Source: Tyzzerella sp.
GTDB lineage: Bacteria > Bacillota > Clostridia > Lachnospirales > Anaerotignaceae
Direction of reading: 5' to 3'
Assembly: GCA_019415525.1 (NCBI GenBank)
Contig: DXZA01000012.1
Coordinates: 1 to 12,210 of the forward strand
Length of the DNA stretch: 12,210 bases
Part shown: positions 1-7,984 of the stretch, piece by piece
Layout of the letters: each line of letters starts with the position of its first letter
How positions within the stretch are numbered: the stretch's first letter is position 1
Position numbers and translations under genes: made by a program
Notes under the pieces: model-generated
What the model was told of the DNA's origin: nothing
Seen by the model: only the letters and a program-made list of their open reading frames with translations
The model's database searches: none

Positions 1-45
1 AAATTATATTTTATTCACAGCATATTATTATTTTAATAAAAATCT

Positions 46-507
46 TATATAAACATTTCGAAGTATACAAGTCTACCTTTTACATATTTTGCTATTATTT
101 TACAATCTTCTTAAAGATATATTAATTTTTCAAGACGTTCTTTTAATGAAAACTCTCAATTATTTACATTACTATCATCTATTACAAGTATGTCTACTTC
201 ATATTCTTTTTCCTACTTTTCCAAAAAGATTATATTTATCATATATTCCACCATAACCATTAGATTCTAGGTGTATTTTTGAAACAAGTTCAATTTATGA
301 TATATTTTATGAAAGATGTGATTATACAAGTAAATTATATTCAACTGATATTTCACCTAATTTTTCATAAGTTCTATGCTATAACTAGGAAAAAACTTTG
401 GAGTTCACTTAATATTAAATATTTTTATATTTATAAACAGATTAATCTAAATTTTCATCATTACGTTTCATTGTTAATACTACATCTTGTGGTTTATATG
501 TTAAACT
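46..507 (-). pseudogene. Decayed gene of unknown family
   Basis: I do not recognise this gene. Reading the minus strand in one frame from about 507 to 210 gives protein-like stretches separated by many stops: LTYKPQDVVLTMKRNDENLD, then YEKLGEISVEYNLLV, then IELVSKIHLESNGYGG followed by IYDKYNLFGKVGK. At about 207-212, in an A-rich run, the sense frame shifts and continues as EYEVDILVIDDSNVNN, FSLKERLEKLIYL and CKIIAKYVKGRLVYF to about position 46. The mix of charged and hydrophobic residues looks like a soluble protein rather than random AT-rich sequence. At least eight stops and one frameshift mean no full product. Both ends are uncertain and the 3' end may run off the window. What I see is residual coding character; that it was one gene is inference. 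Confidence 0.5.
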
Positions 508-710
508 CTTAAAGCTTTATTTTTAACTATGTCATTATATCTGACTACTCATAATATTATAACAATATAATTTACCAAATATGTTTAAAAGAAAAATGCA
601 TATTTGCCACAAAATCATTCATATCCTATTCTTTGTCGTGGCAGTTGTATTGACTTCTCAAAATTCACAATACTAGAAAATACTATAATATGCAAATATT
701 TAAACCTAAA
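508..710. other. Intergenic stretch after the ABC permease
   Basis: No gene is supported here. An imperfect inverted repeat (TGCCAC at 605-610, GTGGCA at 638-643) lies about 70 bases past the permease stop. On the minus strand it is followed by a T-rich run, so it may be a weak terminator for the exporter operon, but the loop is long. Two TATAAT-like boxes on the minus strand near 535-565 could be the old promoter of the decayed gene to the left. Confidence 0.3.
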
Positions 711-1448
711 TCACTTGACATCCTGCTGCTTCAAAATCCTAAAACCAATGAAAATAGATAAAATAAAATATCCACACAATACAATGAAGCATGGCAAAAA
801 TGATGATAAATCATTTGATGCAGAATAAACAGATGGCATATGTGTAGAGATTTTGAAAAAATCAAGGCTAATATGAATTTTCAAAAATCCCAACACCATT
901 TCCAAAATTTGTGGGACATTTGGAATAACCATTCCAAAAATAATTCCAGTAATTGCATTTCTAGTAAGAATTGTCATTGTAACAGCAAAACTGATATGTA
1001 CTATAACAAAAAAAACACGTGCTATTATGGAAAGAACATAGTAGCTAGGATAAAGAATTGTATCCATTCCAAATCTACTGTATGCAAGAACTCCCATAAT
1101 AATGCTAATAATTAGCATTACCAATAAATGTGCAATGGATATCGTAAAAACAATTGAGAAATAGTATTGTTTCTTCGAGATGCCACGTCCTATAATATTC
1201 TTCATAACCCCAGAACTATAAGCTTCTGCAACCATATTCGCTGTTAGCAACATAAAAGCGTAGATAATAATATCACCACTCAAAAATGTACTAATCAGAC
1301 TCTCTACAGCCATAACAGGAATTAACTCAGAGCTTATAGAAGAAAGTCGGATTGTTACAATCAGAAAAATAAAACTGAGAGCAATGCATCCGAAAAAGAA
1401 ATTATCTTTTTTCAGCTGATAAATATGTCCACGAATTAGATTTTTCAT
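711..1448 (-). CDS. ABC-2 type transporter permease
   Basis: Membrane subunit of the exporter whose ATPase is encoded immediately upstream. The 245-residue protein has about six hydrophobic segments, near residues 18-36, 58-75, 95-122, 132-160, 165-190 and 217-240. The first follows a short basic cytoplasmic start (MKNLIRGHIYQLKKDN), as usual for single-permease BcrB/ABC-2 subunits of 230-260 residues. The ATPase stop and this start overlap by four bases (1445-1448), so the two are translationally coupled and probably work as a 2+2 complex. ABC-2 permeases of this size usually export or expel peptides, antibiotics or lipids. Bacitracin- or lantibiotic-type self-protection is the best guess from the partner ATPase, but no substrate is visible. 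A second permease, as in LanFEG systems, is absent. Confidence 0.85.
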   Translation of the reverse strand: MKNLIRGHIYQLKKDNFFFGCIALSFIFLIVTIRLSSISSELIPVMAVESLISTFLSGDIIIYAFMLLTANMVAEAYSSGVMKNIIGRGISKKQYYFSIVFTISIAHLLVMLIISIIMGVLAYSRFGMDTILYPSYYVLSIIARVFFVIVHISFAVTMTILTRNAITGIIFGMVIPNVPQILEMVLGFLKIHISLDFFKISTHMPSVYSASNDLSSFLPCFIVLCGYFILSIFIGFRILKQQDVK

Positions 1449-2356
1449 ATCGCTTGTCCTCCTGAAAGTTTTTCTACAAAAAATTTCTCAATATCTTCAT
1501 CGTTTGTTCCCAAACCACACACACGCACTTTGTTTTCTACTAGAAATTGGTTTAGGTCTGCTGGATTGATTTTCTCATACAAACGTAAACTTTGATTGGA
1601 AACAACCTCACATTGAACATCTGGATAACGAGATGCAATGAGTGTTTTCGCATCTTGTAAATATTCCGGCTCAACTGTAACTTGTACACCACTACTGCAT
1701 GCACTTTCTAACGTTTCTTTGCTGAACTCAGCAATCAAACGCCCACCATCAATAATAGCATAATCTGTCGCTAGTTTATATAATTCACTTAGAATATGGC
1801 TGGCAATCATGATGGTAGTACCATACTGACTATTTAATGTCTCTAACATTTTACGCATTTCATATACACCTTCTGGATCAAGACCATTAATCGGCTCATC
1901 AAGAATGAGAAAATCGGGATTTCCCAGTAACGAAATAGCAATTCCCAATCGTTGCTTCATTCCCAAAGAAAATTGGCGTGCTTTCTTTTTTCCAGCGTTT
2001 TGCAATCCAACCATTTCCAATAATTTGTGATAATCTTGAGATTGGATGCCAAACAGAAGCGAAAAATATCTCAAATTTTCCAAGGCTGTCATATGTTCAT
2101 AGATACCTGGTTTTTCAATAAGCATACCCATATTTTTTCGCACTGTGTCATCATTTGACTTTCCTAACAATGTATAACTACCATCGCTTTGATGTGTTAA
2201 GCCGCAAATAATACGCATAAGCGTAGTCTTTCCAGCTCCATTTTTTCCTACCAAACCATAGATGGACTTTTTCGGCACATGAATACTCACATGGTCTAGA
2301 ACAGTTTTTGCTCCATAGATTTTCGATAGGTTATCTGTTTGTAAAATATATTCCAT
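1445..2356 (-). CDS. ABC transporter ATPase, BcrA/LanF-like (E-loop)
   Basis: Energising subunit of an ABC exporter, 303 residues. Visible motifs: Walker A GKNGAGKT at 37-44; IEKPG near 80-84, where the usual Q-loop glutamine is glutamate (E81); signature FSLGMKQRLG at 129-138; Walker B FLILDEP at 149-155 with D153/E154; H-loop SH at 186-187. A glutamate in the Q-loop (E-loop) is described for lantibiotic immunity ATPases, and the whole N-terminal two thirds reads like BcrA/LanF proteins. Residues after about 215 form a typical C-terminal extension. The start is supported by an AAGGTGAAG ribosome site a few bases upstream. No lantibiotic gene, two-component system or regulator is adjacent, so the drug or peptide handled is unknown. 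A hand count of 1861-1920 gives 40% G+C, against 23% at 5281-5340 in the sor operon, consistent with separate origin. Confidence 0.9.
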   Translation of the reverse strand: MEYILQTDNLSKIYGAKTVLDHVSIHVPKKSIYGLVGKNGAGKTTLMRIICGLTHQSDGSYTLLGKSNDDTVRKNMGMLIEKPGIYEHMTALENLRYFSLLFGIQSQDYHKLLEMVGLQNAGKKKARQFSLGMKQRLGIAISLLGNPDFLILDEPINGLDPEGVYEMRKMLETLNSQYGTTIMIASHILSELYKLATDYAIIDGGRLIAEFSKETLESACSSGVQVTVEPEYLQDAKTLIASRYPDVQCEVVSNQSLRLYEKINPADLNQFLVENKVRVCGLGTNDEDIEKFFVEKLSGGQAI

Positions 2357-2382
2357 ATCATCTTCACCTTTCCTATATTTTT

Positions 2383-2443
2383 AGTCAAAAAAATACAAAC
2401 GTTTGTTTTGACTTAGTATAGCATAGGCTACTAGTTTTGACTA
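2383..2443 (-). promoter_or_regulatory. Promoter and operator candidate of the ABC exporter
   Basis: On the minus strand an extended -10 (TGC then TATACT, 2415-2420) sits 17 bases from a weak -35 (TAGTCA, 2438-2443), giving a predicted start near 2408. A perfect 12-bp palindrome ACAAACGTTTGT at 2395-2406 follows immediately, the position expected for a repressor operator. The octamer TTTTGACT occurs three times: 2406-2413 and 2435-2442 on the plus strand, and inverted at 2383-2390. The ATPase start codon is about 50 bases downstream. A TetR- or MarR-type repressor encoded elsewhere would fit, but that is inference. Confidence 0.5.
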
Positions 2444-2734
2444 TAAACAAGTTATTAAGTTTTTTTACATTTTTCAAAAGAATCGTATCTGTATATCTGT
2501 AAAAACAAAATAATTTTTATCTGTACTTGTTATCGCCTTTATACTTTTGAAAACAAGATAGTATCAACATTTCTGTATTTTCTTTTGCCACATTTACGTT
2601 TTTCATTCTGTACCTATTTTCCTATCCTTCGCACAATCTTACTCTCTGATTTCTTGTCAAATATCTTGCCACTATCTTTTTTCTGTCAAACATATAAATT
2701 ATGCTGTACTTCTCATCATAAACCTTCTAAAATG
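2444..2734. other. Intergenic stretch without a supported gene
   Basis: Low-complexity AT-rich sequence between the exporter promoter and the terminator at 2735-2766. Neither strand gives an open frame with a ribosome site or protein-like composition. A plus-strand ORF starting at 2585 exists but runs through the terminator hairpin and looks fortuitous. Confidence 0.5.
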
Positions 2735-2766
2735 AAAAAAGCAGCGAGATTTTTTCATCTCACTGC
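2735..2766 (-). terminator. Rho-independent terminator, minus strand
   Basis: Arms 2741-2750 and 2757-2766 pair over ten positions with a six-base loop. In minus-strand RNA the only non-Watson-Crick pair is a G-U. The hairpin is followed by TTTTTT (2735-2740). On the plus strand the same position would be a C-A mismatch and no T-run follows, so the minus strand is the functional one. It would stop transcripts leaving the sor operon about 285 bases downstream of its last gene, or belonged to a gene since lost from 2767-3050. It also insulates the ABC exporter promoter. Confidence 0.8.
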
Positions 2767-2784
2767 CCGAAAAGTATTTTTTGA

Positions 2785-2895
2785 CTCCAAAAACGCTATA
2801 TCATCTATAAAATTCGAATTTTTGGAGCTTTGAAAATTGCCCTCAAAAACCGCTGAAAACCCTAATTTTACTAACTTTGTGGCTATGTCATCTAT
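2785..2895. repeat. Nested inverted and direct repeats
   Basis: CTCCAAAAA at 2785-2793 and TTTTTGGAG at 2819-2827 form a perfect 9-bp inverted repeat, with an AATTCGAATT palindrome just inside the right arm. A 14-base motif occurs twice in direct orientation with one mismatch: GCTATATCATCTAT at 2795-2808 and GCTATGTCATCTAT at 2882-2895. No coding frame covers the region. The arrangement could be the end of a dead mobile element or a recombination site, but no transposase remnant proves it. Confidence 0.4.
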
Positions 2896-2933
2896 TTTTA
2901 ACTCATCCCATCATAACAATATAAATAATATGC

Positions 2934-2990
2934 TATAATGAAACACTTGTCCCTTGGTATAGAGTTATTTTTCAAAAAATTTAGTGTTTC
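2934..2990. repeat. 8-bp inverted repeat next to an extended -10 box
   Basis: GAAACACT (2940-2947) and AGTGTTTC (2983-2990) are perfect inverted copies separated by 35 bases. On the plus strand TGC followed by TATAAT (2934-2939) makes a good extended -10 directly before the left arm, although no -35 is visible. Any transcript would run antisense into the end of the Gfo/Idh/MocA gene. No ORF follows, so this is either a short RNA promoter, an element end, or chance. Confidence 0.3.
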
Positions 2991-3026
2991 TTGATTTCAT
3001 AATTTATTGAAATAATTAACAGGAAC

Positions 3027-3042
3027 AAAAAATCCGTTTTTT
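3027..3042 (-). terminator. Possible weak terminator at the end of the sor operon
   Basis: Ten bases past the last stop codon, A6 (3027-3032) and T6 (3037-3042) flank a TCCG loop. On the minus strand this gives a short all-A-U hairpin ending in T6. The stem is weak and the hairpin at 2735-2766 is much better, so this would at most be a partial stop. Confidence 0.25.
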
Positions 3043-3051
3043 ATCTATAAT

Positions 3052-4008
3052 TTATAATTCTGAATTATAATACATATTCCAATTTTTACGTATTTCTGTC
3101 ATTATATCAATAACATCTTTTGTATATTGCAAATTCATAACATCTTCAATATTATTTATTGCTTTTTCCATATCTTCCATTTCATAATATAATGCATCAG
3201 ATGTATTTCCAATATTAACTTCTTCAAATTTATTTTCTTCTGTATAATATATTTTTGCTTTATTTGCTCTAGGATAATCCATAATTTCTATGTATCCTTT
3301 TTCATATATAATATTAGCACATTTTGGTTGTTTGCCATGTAAAGTCAATGATATTGTTGCCATTTCTGAATTTTCATTCATCAAAAGTATATCTGCTTGT
3401 TCATCAACTCCACTTAGAGCATATTTTACTTGAGATAAAATATTATTTGGTTTTTTACTCATAAAATATCTAGCAAGAGAAATAGCATAAACACCTATAT
3501 CCAAAAGTGCACCACCAGCAAGTTCTTTATTAAAAAATCTATTTGTCATATCATATTCTTTATAGCTACCAAAATTAATTTGTATCATTTGTAATGGTCC
3601 AAGCTTTCCGGATAGAACAAAATCTTTTAATTTTTTATATAGTGGCATATGATATATAGTCATAGCTTCAGCTAATGCGATAGATTCATTAAGTTCATTG
3701 CTATTTAATACAATAGATTTTTCACATAAAATATGTTTTCCATTAGCTAACGCTTTACGTATAAAATCAATATGTGTATTATGAGGAGTAGTTATATAAA
3801 TAACATCAACATTTTCATCATCAAACATATCATCTATTTTTTGATATATTTTTTTTATTCCATATTTATTTGCAAAATCAACAGCTTTTGAATATGTACG
3901 GTTACCTACTGAATATATTTCTTTTCCAGAATTTTTAATAACTTTTGCCATTTCATTTGCAACAACACCTGTACCTAATATAGCCCAGCTTATACTTTTA
4001 TTTTCCAC
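3052..4008 (-). CDS. Gfo/Idh/MocA family NAD(P)-dependent oxidoreductase
   Basis: Cytoplasmic dehydrogenase of 318 residues. The N-terminal Rossmann fold shows ILGTGVVA (residues 10-17), ITTPHNTH at 72-79 and CEKS at 95-98, where K97 matches the conserved lysine of the family's EKP motif. The C-terminal half carries AGGALLDIGVYAI (164-176), with D170 and Y174 where many members have D..H. The protein starts with GTG at 4006-4008, preceded by a clear AAAGGAG site. It is the last gene of the operon, 68 bases after sorD. Members of this family oxidise or reduce sugars, inositols and other polyols, and the substrate cannot be read from sequence. Context suggests a ketose, polyol or related sugar entering through the same PTS, or a side product of sorbose metabolism. 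It is not part of classical sor operons. Confidence 0.88.
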   Translation of the reverse strand: MENKSISWAILGTGVVANEMAKVIKNSGKEIYSVGNRTYSKAVDFANKYGIKKIYQKIDDMFDDENVDVIYITTPHNTHIDFIRKALANGKHILCEKSIVLNSNELNESIALAEAMTIYHMPLYKKLKDFVLSGKLGPLQMIQINFGSYKEYDMTNRFFNKELAGGALLDIGVYAISLARYFMSKKPNNILSQVKYALSGVDEQADILLMNENSEMATISLTLHGKQPKCANIIYEKGYIEIMDYPRANKAKIYYTEENKFEEVNIGNTSDALYYEMEDMEKAINNIEDVMNLQYTKDVIDIMTEIRKNWNMYYNSEL

Positions 4009-4076
4009 AAAAATTCTCCTTTCAATGAATTCATATAAAAAGAAAATATTGTTATACTTTGTGTAATAAATATATA

Positions 4077-4898
4077 TTATCCTCTAGTCTTGCCACCAGC
4101 AATATTATATGTAACACCATGAATATAACTTGCTCTTTCACTTCCAAGATAACAAACTAAATCTGCTACTTCTGTAAGTTTTCCACTTCTTCCAAGAGGT
4201 GTTGTTGAAGTTTTACTATATCCTGCTCTAAGCTCATCAATTGTTATATTCCTTGTGTATGCAAGAGCAGTTTCATATTCAATTGTTCTTAAACCTGTTG
4301 CTTCAAGTATACCTGGAGCAACTCCAACAACTCTTACACCAAATTTTCCAAGCTCTTTTGCCCAAGAACGTGTAAGAGAATTAACTGCATTTTTTGTAGC
4401 AGCATACACACTTTGTCCTTCGGAACCTTCTAAACCACTTTCACTAGAAATATTTATAATTACTCCACTTTTTTGCTTAACCATTTCTCTAGCTACTGCT
4501 TGAGAACATAAAAATACACCTTTAAAATTTACATTTACCACTTTATCCCAAGTAATTTCATCAAGCTCATATTTTCCTTTTGGCTCATTAGCATCAACTA
4601 ATAATCGTGGTATATTTATACCAGCATTGTTAATTAATATATCTATTTTCCCAAATTTTTGTTTTACAATCTCTACCATATTATTTATACTTTGAGAATT
4701 TGTAACATCTGTTAATACATATGTAAATTTACCACTATTTTCATTTAATACAAATTCCGGCTCTTTAGGGTTCATATCGCAAACTATAACATTTGCTCCA
4801 TTATTAATGTATTCTTGTGCAATAGCCTTTCCTATTCCTGATGCTCCACCTGTTACTATTACTACTTTATTCTCTATATTAAGCCATGAATTATACAT
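4077..4898 (-). CDS. sorD: Sorbitol-6-phosphate 2-dehydrogenase, SDR family
   Basis: Oxidises D-sorbitol-6-phosphate to D-fructose-6-phosphate with NAD+, the step that feeds L-sorbose carbon into glycolysis. The 273-residue protein is a classical short-chain dehydrogenase: TGGASGIG nucleotide loop at 16-23, NNAG at 90-93, catalytic S151/S152 and YAATK with Y165 and K169. Stretches such as ISSESGLEGSEGQS, VVGVAPGILE and the terminus NIAGGKTRG match the Klebsiella SorD sequence as I remember it, much more specifically than a generic SDR would. A GAAGGAA site precedes the ATG. The gene lies 21 bases after the RpiR gene and in the same operon as a sorE homologue, which supports the assignment. 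Confidence 0.9.
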   Translation of the reverse strand: MYNSWLNIENKVVIVTGGASGIGKAIAQEYINNGANVIVCDMNPKEPEFVLNENSGKFTYVLTDVTNSQSINNMVEIVKQKFGKIDILINNAGINIPRLLVDANEPKGKYELDEITWDKVVNVNFKGVFLCSQAVAREMVKQKSGVIINISSESGLEGSEGQSVYAATKNAVNSLTRSWAKELGKFGVRVVGVAPGILEATGLRTIEYETALAYTRNITIDELRAGYSKTSTTPLGRSGKLTEVADLVCYLGSERASYIHGVTYNIAGGKTRG

Positions 4899-4919
4899 AA
4901 ATAAAATTCCTTCTTTCGT

Positions 4920-5774
4920 TTATAACTTATCTTCTGCCATAGATTGCTCATGTTCACTTATTCTACTATATGAATCTCTTTTTTTAACCATTAGCATAAG
5001 AAATAATATTTCTATAACTGCCATAGCAGACAATCTTGTAAAACTAAATTCATCAAAAAATAATTTTTCTCTTGTTGCTGTATTAAATTGATAATCACTC
5101 ATATTGGCTAAAGGTGATTTTGAATGATTTGTTATAACTATTAAAGTAGCTCCCCTTTTTTTTGCAACTTCAGACATTGTTATTATTGATTTAGATGAGC
5201 CAGATGCCGATATGGCAATAACGACATCTTCTTTTTCTAATGTATGCAAAAATGCAAGTTGATTTTCCCATATAGGAGATGTTACTGCTTTTATACCTAT
5301 TTGTGAAAATTTATATGTAGCATCTAATATTATAGGTATATTATTACCTAAACCTATAAACTGTACAATTTTAGCATTTAATATTATATCTATAATTTTT
5401 TTTAGTTCATTTCCATTTATACCTTCAAATGTTTGCCTAATTTCTTCTATTTTATTTGCCATTATATTTTGGAGAGTTTGATTTACATTATCAAAATCCA
5501 ATTCATTTGATATGTTTTCATCTTCTTTATCTCTCATTTCTTTAGCCATTTGTATTTTTAAATGATGAAAACCTTTGCAGCCACATTTTTTACAAAATCT
5601 TATTATAGTAGCTTCGCTAGCCTCACTAGAAAATGACAGTTCTGAAACTGTCATTTCTATTGCCTTTTCTGGATATGCCATTATAAAATCTGCTACTTTT
5701 TTTTCTGCATCATATAAAGTATCATATATTGCGAATATAGTATTTCTTATACCTGTAACATTACAATCCTTCAT
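4920..5774 (-). CDS. RpiR-family transcriptional regulator (HTH + SIS)
   Basis: Sugar-phosphate-sensing DNA-binding protein of 284 residues. The N-terminal RpiR helix-turn-helix (about 1-80) includes DAEKKVADFI, MTVSELSFSS and ATIIRFCKKCGCKGF. A SIS sugar-phosphate-binding domain follows (about 125-260), with FIGLGNN at 139-145 and ISASGSSKS at 188-196, the serine-rich loop that binds phosphosugars. It has a strong GGAGG site and begins 41 bases after sorE. Being inside the operon, it most likely controls it, sensing L-sorbose-1-phosphate or sorbitol-6-phosphate. RpiR proteins can repress or activate. The palindrome just downstream of the operon promoter suggests repression by roadblock. Classical enterobacterial and lactobacillar sor operons use a SorC/SorR regulator instead, so this is a regulator swap. 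Confidence 0.9.
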   Translation of the reverse strand: MKDCNVTGIRNTIFAIYDTLYDAEKKVADFIMAYPEKAIEMTVSELSFSSEASEATIIRFCKKCGCKGFHHLKIQMAKEMRDKEDENISNELDFDNVNQTLQNIMANKIEEIRQTFEGINGNELKKIIDIILNAKIVQFIGLGNNIPIILDATYKFSQIGIKAVTSPIWENQLAFLHTLEKEDVVIAISASGSSKSIITMSEVAKKRGATLIVITNHSKSPLANMSDYQFNTATREKLFFDEFSFTRLSAMAVIEILFLMLMVKKRDSYSRISEHEQSMAEDKL

Positions 5775-5815
5775 AAATATATGCCTCCTAATAAAATAGT
5801 TACATTTAAGAGGCT

Positions 5816-7078
5816 TTATATGTTGGGTGCGTTATTAAGTAAAAAGTCTTCAGCCTCTTTACACCATAATCCATTATTTCTTTCTATAATTTCCTTTATT
5901 TCTTTTATAATAATATTATTATCTAAATTTAAAATATTATCAACCTCTATTAAAGGAAAACATTTATGAGTATATACAATTTTTTTACCACCTGAAATAT
6001 TTGGAAGGTTTAATGTAGCTTCTTTAGAAGAATCTAAACCAAGTATATGTGTTGCAATTTTTGATACATTAACTTTTTTATCTTCTATAAGTTTTATTGC
6101 TTCTTTCATATCATCTGTATTACCACCACTTGTGCCAAGAAAATGTGTTGCGTTGTAGTGTATATCATAAAAATTTATTTCTGCTGAAAAATCTTTATTT
6201 GATGGTCCTGAAAAGAAATTAAGACAACCATCATATGATAATATATCTGCACCATCTTTTATAAGCTCTTTTGATGGAGCAAATACAAATACATCATCAA
6301 AACCTCTATTATTATCTGTTAAACTCTTTAAATATTCAGCTGTATTCTCCATATCTCTTGTATTAACATATATTAATTTAATACCTTCTTTTTCAGCTTC
6401 TTCTTGTGTATAAAGTTTTTTTGCTAAATCTATTTTGCTTTGTGTTCTTCCAGTAACGACAATCATCGAAGGTTTTTTAGGTCCATGCATAGCATAGTCT
6501 ATTGCAAGAAATCCCATAGGACCAGTAGCTCCTAAAATAGCAATATTTCCTCCTTCTTTGATTCCCATAACATGTTCATAACTAAATGTCTTTTTCAAAT
6601 GATAATTAGCATTAAATGCACCTATTACACAAGAAAGTGGTTCAACCAAAGAGCCTTCAAAATAAGTATCGCCTTTAAAAGGAAGTAAGCAACCATTTTC
6701 CATAACTTCTTTTGGTATTATAATATATGTTGCATCTCCACCTATAAATTTATAAGAATATCCAGGAGCTGAATTTGATTTTGTACCTATATTAGGTTGA
6801 ATACAATATTTATCTCCTTCTTTATAATCATTATGCCATAAACTACCAGTTTTTATTATTTTACAGCAAAATTCATGTCCTAATATTATTGGATTTTCAC
6901 TTACATCATTAGGAACTTTTTTATGATTAGCTCCTTGAGATACAGCTTTAAAACTTGACATACAAAGACTATCAGTAACTACTTCTGCTAATATCTCATC
7001 ACTTTGTATTTCTGGAAGTTCAAATTCTTCAATTCTTATATCTTTTTCACCATATAATCTTAATGCTTTTGTTTTCAT
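5816..7078 (-). CDS. sorE: L-sorbose-1-phosphate reductase, zinc-type alcohol dehydrogenase
   Basis: Reduces L-sorbose-1-phosphate to D-sorbitol-6-phosphate using NAD(P)H. The 420-residue medium-chain dehydrogenase has zinc-site residues C39 (DSLCMSS), GHE at 67-69 and E146 in SLVEPLSCV, and a dinucleotide loop ILGATGPMGF at 181-190. Diagnostic stretches (RLYGEKDIRIEEFELPE, GTSGGNTDDM, GGKKIVYT) agree with Klebsiella SorE as I recall it. Length fits that family (about 410) and is longer than ordinary alcohol dehydrogenases (about 350). An AAGAGGTAA site precedes the ATG. It follows the EIID gene by 45 bases. The pairing with a SorD homologue and a mannose-family PTS is the reason for calling L-sorbose rather than another ketose. 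The enzyme could also accept D-fructose-1-phosphate-like ketoses. Confidence 0.9.
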   Translation of the reverse strand: MKTKALRLYGEKDIRIEEFELPEIQSDEILAEVVTDSLCMSSFKAVSQGANHKKVPNDVSENPIILGHEFCCKIIKTGSLWHNDYKEGDKYCIQPNIGTKSNSAPGYSYKFIGGDATYIIIPKEVMENGCLLPFKGDTYFEGSLVEPLSCVIGAFNANYHLKKTFSYEHVMGIKEGGNIAILGATGPMGFLAIDYAMHGPKKPSMIVVTGRTQSKIDLAKKLYTQEEAEKEGIKLIYVNTRDMENTAEYLKSLTDNNRGFDDVFVFAPSKELIKDGADILSYDGCLNFFSGPSNKDFSAEINFYDIHYNATHFLGTSGGNTDDMKEAIKLIEDKKVNVSKIATHILGLDSSKEATLNLPNISGGKKIVYTHKCFPLIEVDNILNLDNNIIIKEIKEIIERNNGLWCKEAEDFLLNNAPNI

Positions 7079-7123
7079 GTCTAAATATTACCTCTTTTCT
7101 TTTGCATAAAAATATCTTTATAA

Positions 7124-7963
7124 TTATGCTAAGAATCCAAAATATGAACCAGCAATTCCTATAAAGAATATTATAAATATGAGTAAAATAGGACTCATAC
7201 GTTTCTTTAAAAGTCTACATACAAAAAGTGTAAGAACTAATGGAAGTAATCCTGGTAATAATTGGTCTAATATATTTTGTACTGTTGTTTGAACCATAGT
7301 TCCATCTGCACCTTCAAGAGTTGAAACAACAATAGGTACATTTATAGTAGTCCATTTAGAAACAAGAGCACCCATAACAAAAAGTCCAAGTATAGATGCC
7401 CCTTCAGTTAATTTCTGAAGAATATTTCCTGATAAATCTTTTACCATATCAAGACCTTTTCTATATCCATAATCAAGACCAAACCATAAAAATGCAAGTC
7501 TAAAAGCATTGAAAAGAACAAAGAATAACACAGGTCCAAGAAGACTTCCGCCAAGTGCAAGTGATGCTCCTAATGCAGCTGTTATAGGTCTTAAAGTTCC
7601 CCACATTACAGGGTCACCAACTCCACAGAAAGGTCCCATAAGTCCAACTTTAATGCTATTAATTGTACCATCATCTATATCTGCACCATTAGCTTTTGTT
7701 TCTTCCATAGCACCAACAACACCTAAAATTGGTCCTGTACAGGCAGGTGTGACATTAAAGAATAAAAGATGTCTTTTTAATGCTGCAACCTGTTCTTCTT
7801 TAGTTTTATAAAGTCTTTTTATAGCTGGTACCATATCATAACAAAAACCAAGAGCATGAATTCTTTCATAATTAAAAGAAGCTTGTTGAAAATTTGAACG
7901 AATCCACATATTTATTAAATCGCCTTTAGTTAATTTCTTTTCTGAAGTATTTTTATTTTCCAT
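7124..7963 (-). CDS. sorM: PTS mannose/sorbose family EIID component
   Basis: One of two membrane subunits of the sugar permease, 279 residues (SorM/ManZ are about 275-283). The soluble N-terminal part contains the family hallmark region FQQASFNYERIHALGFCY (residues about 25-42) and a stretch KRHLLFFNVTPACTGPILG near 64-82. GVGDPVMWGTLRPI near 115-128 is the typical EIID signature. The C-terminus holds hydrophobic segments at about 225-245 and 258-277. Together with EIIC it forms the channel through which the ketose is phosphorylated and imported. It starts 21 bases after EIIC with a GGAGG-type site. The specific substrate is inferred from the downstream sor enzymes; the family assignment is firm. 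Confidence 0.92.
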   Translation of the reverse strand: MENKNTSEKKLTKGDLINMWIRSNFQQASFNYERIHALGFCYDMVPAIKRLYKTKEEQVAALKRHLLFFNVTPACTGPILGVVGAMEETKANGADIDDGTINSIKVGLMGPFCGVGDPVMWGTLRPITAALGASLALGGSLLGPVLFFVLFNAFRLAFLWFGLDYGYRKGLDMVKDLSGNILQKLTEGASILGLFVMGALVSKWTTINVPIVVSTLEGADGTMVQTTVQNILDQLLPGLLPLVLTLFVCRLLKKRMSPILLIFIIFFIGIAGSYFGFLA

Positions 7964-7984
7964 TAAAATCCCCTCCTAAAATAA

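Noticed and set aside
1..507. Stop-codon recoding (TAA/TAG read as glutamine) to explain the many in-frame stops
   Set aside because: The intact genes all use TAA/TAG as normal ends, and this stretch also needs a frameshift. Decay explains it better.
279..512. A 77-residue plus-strand ORF
   Set aside because: It is the antisense of the decayed minus-strand gene, has no ribosome site, and its composition is that of translated AT-rich DNA.
2585..2833. An 82-residue plus-strand ORF
   Set aside because: No ribosome site, it runs through the minus-strand terminator and the inverted repeat, and the product is low-complexity and cysteine/phenylalanine-rich without family features.
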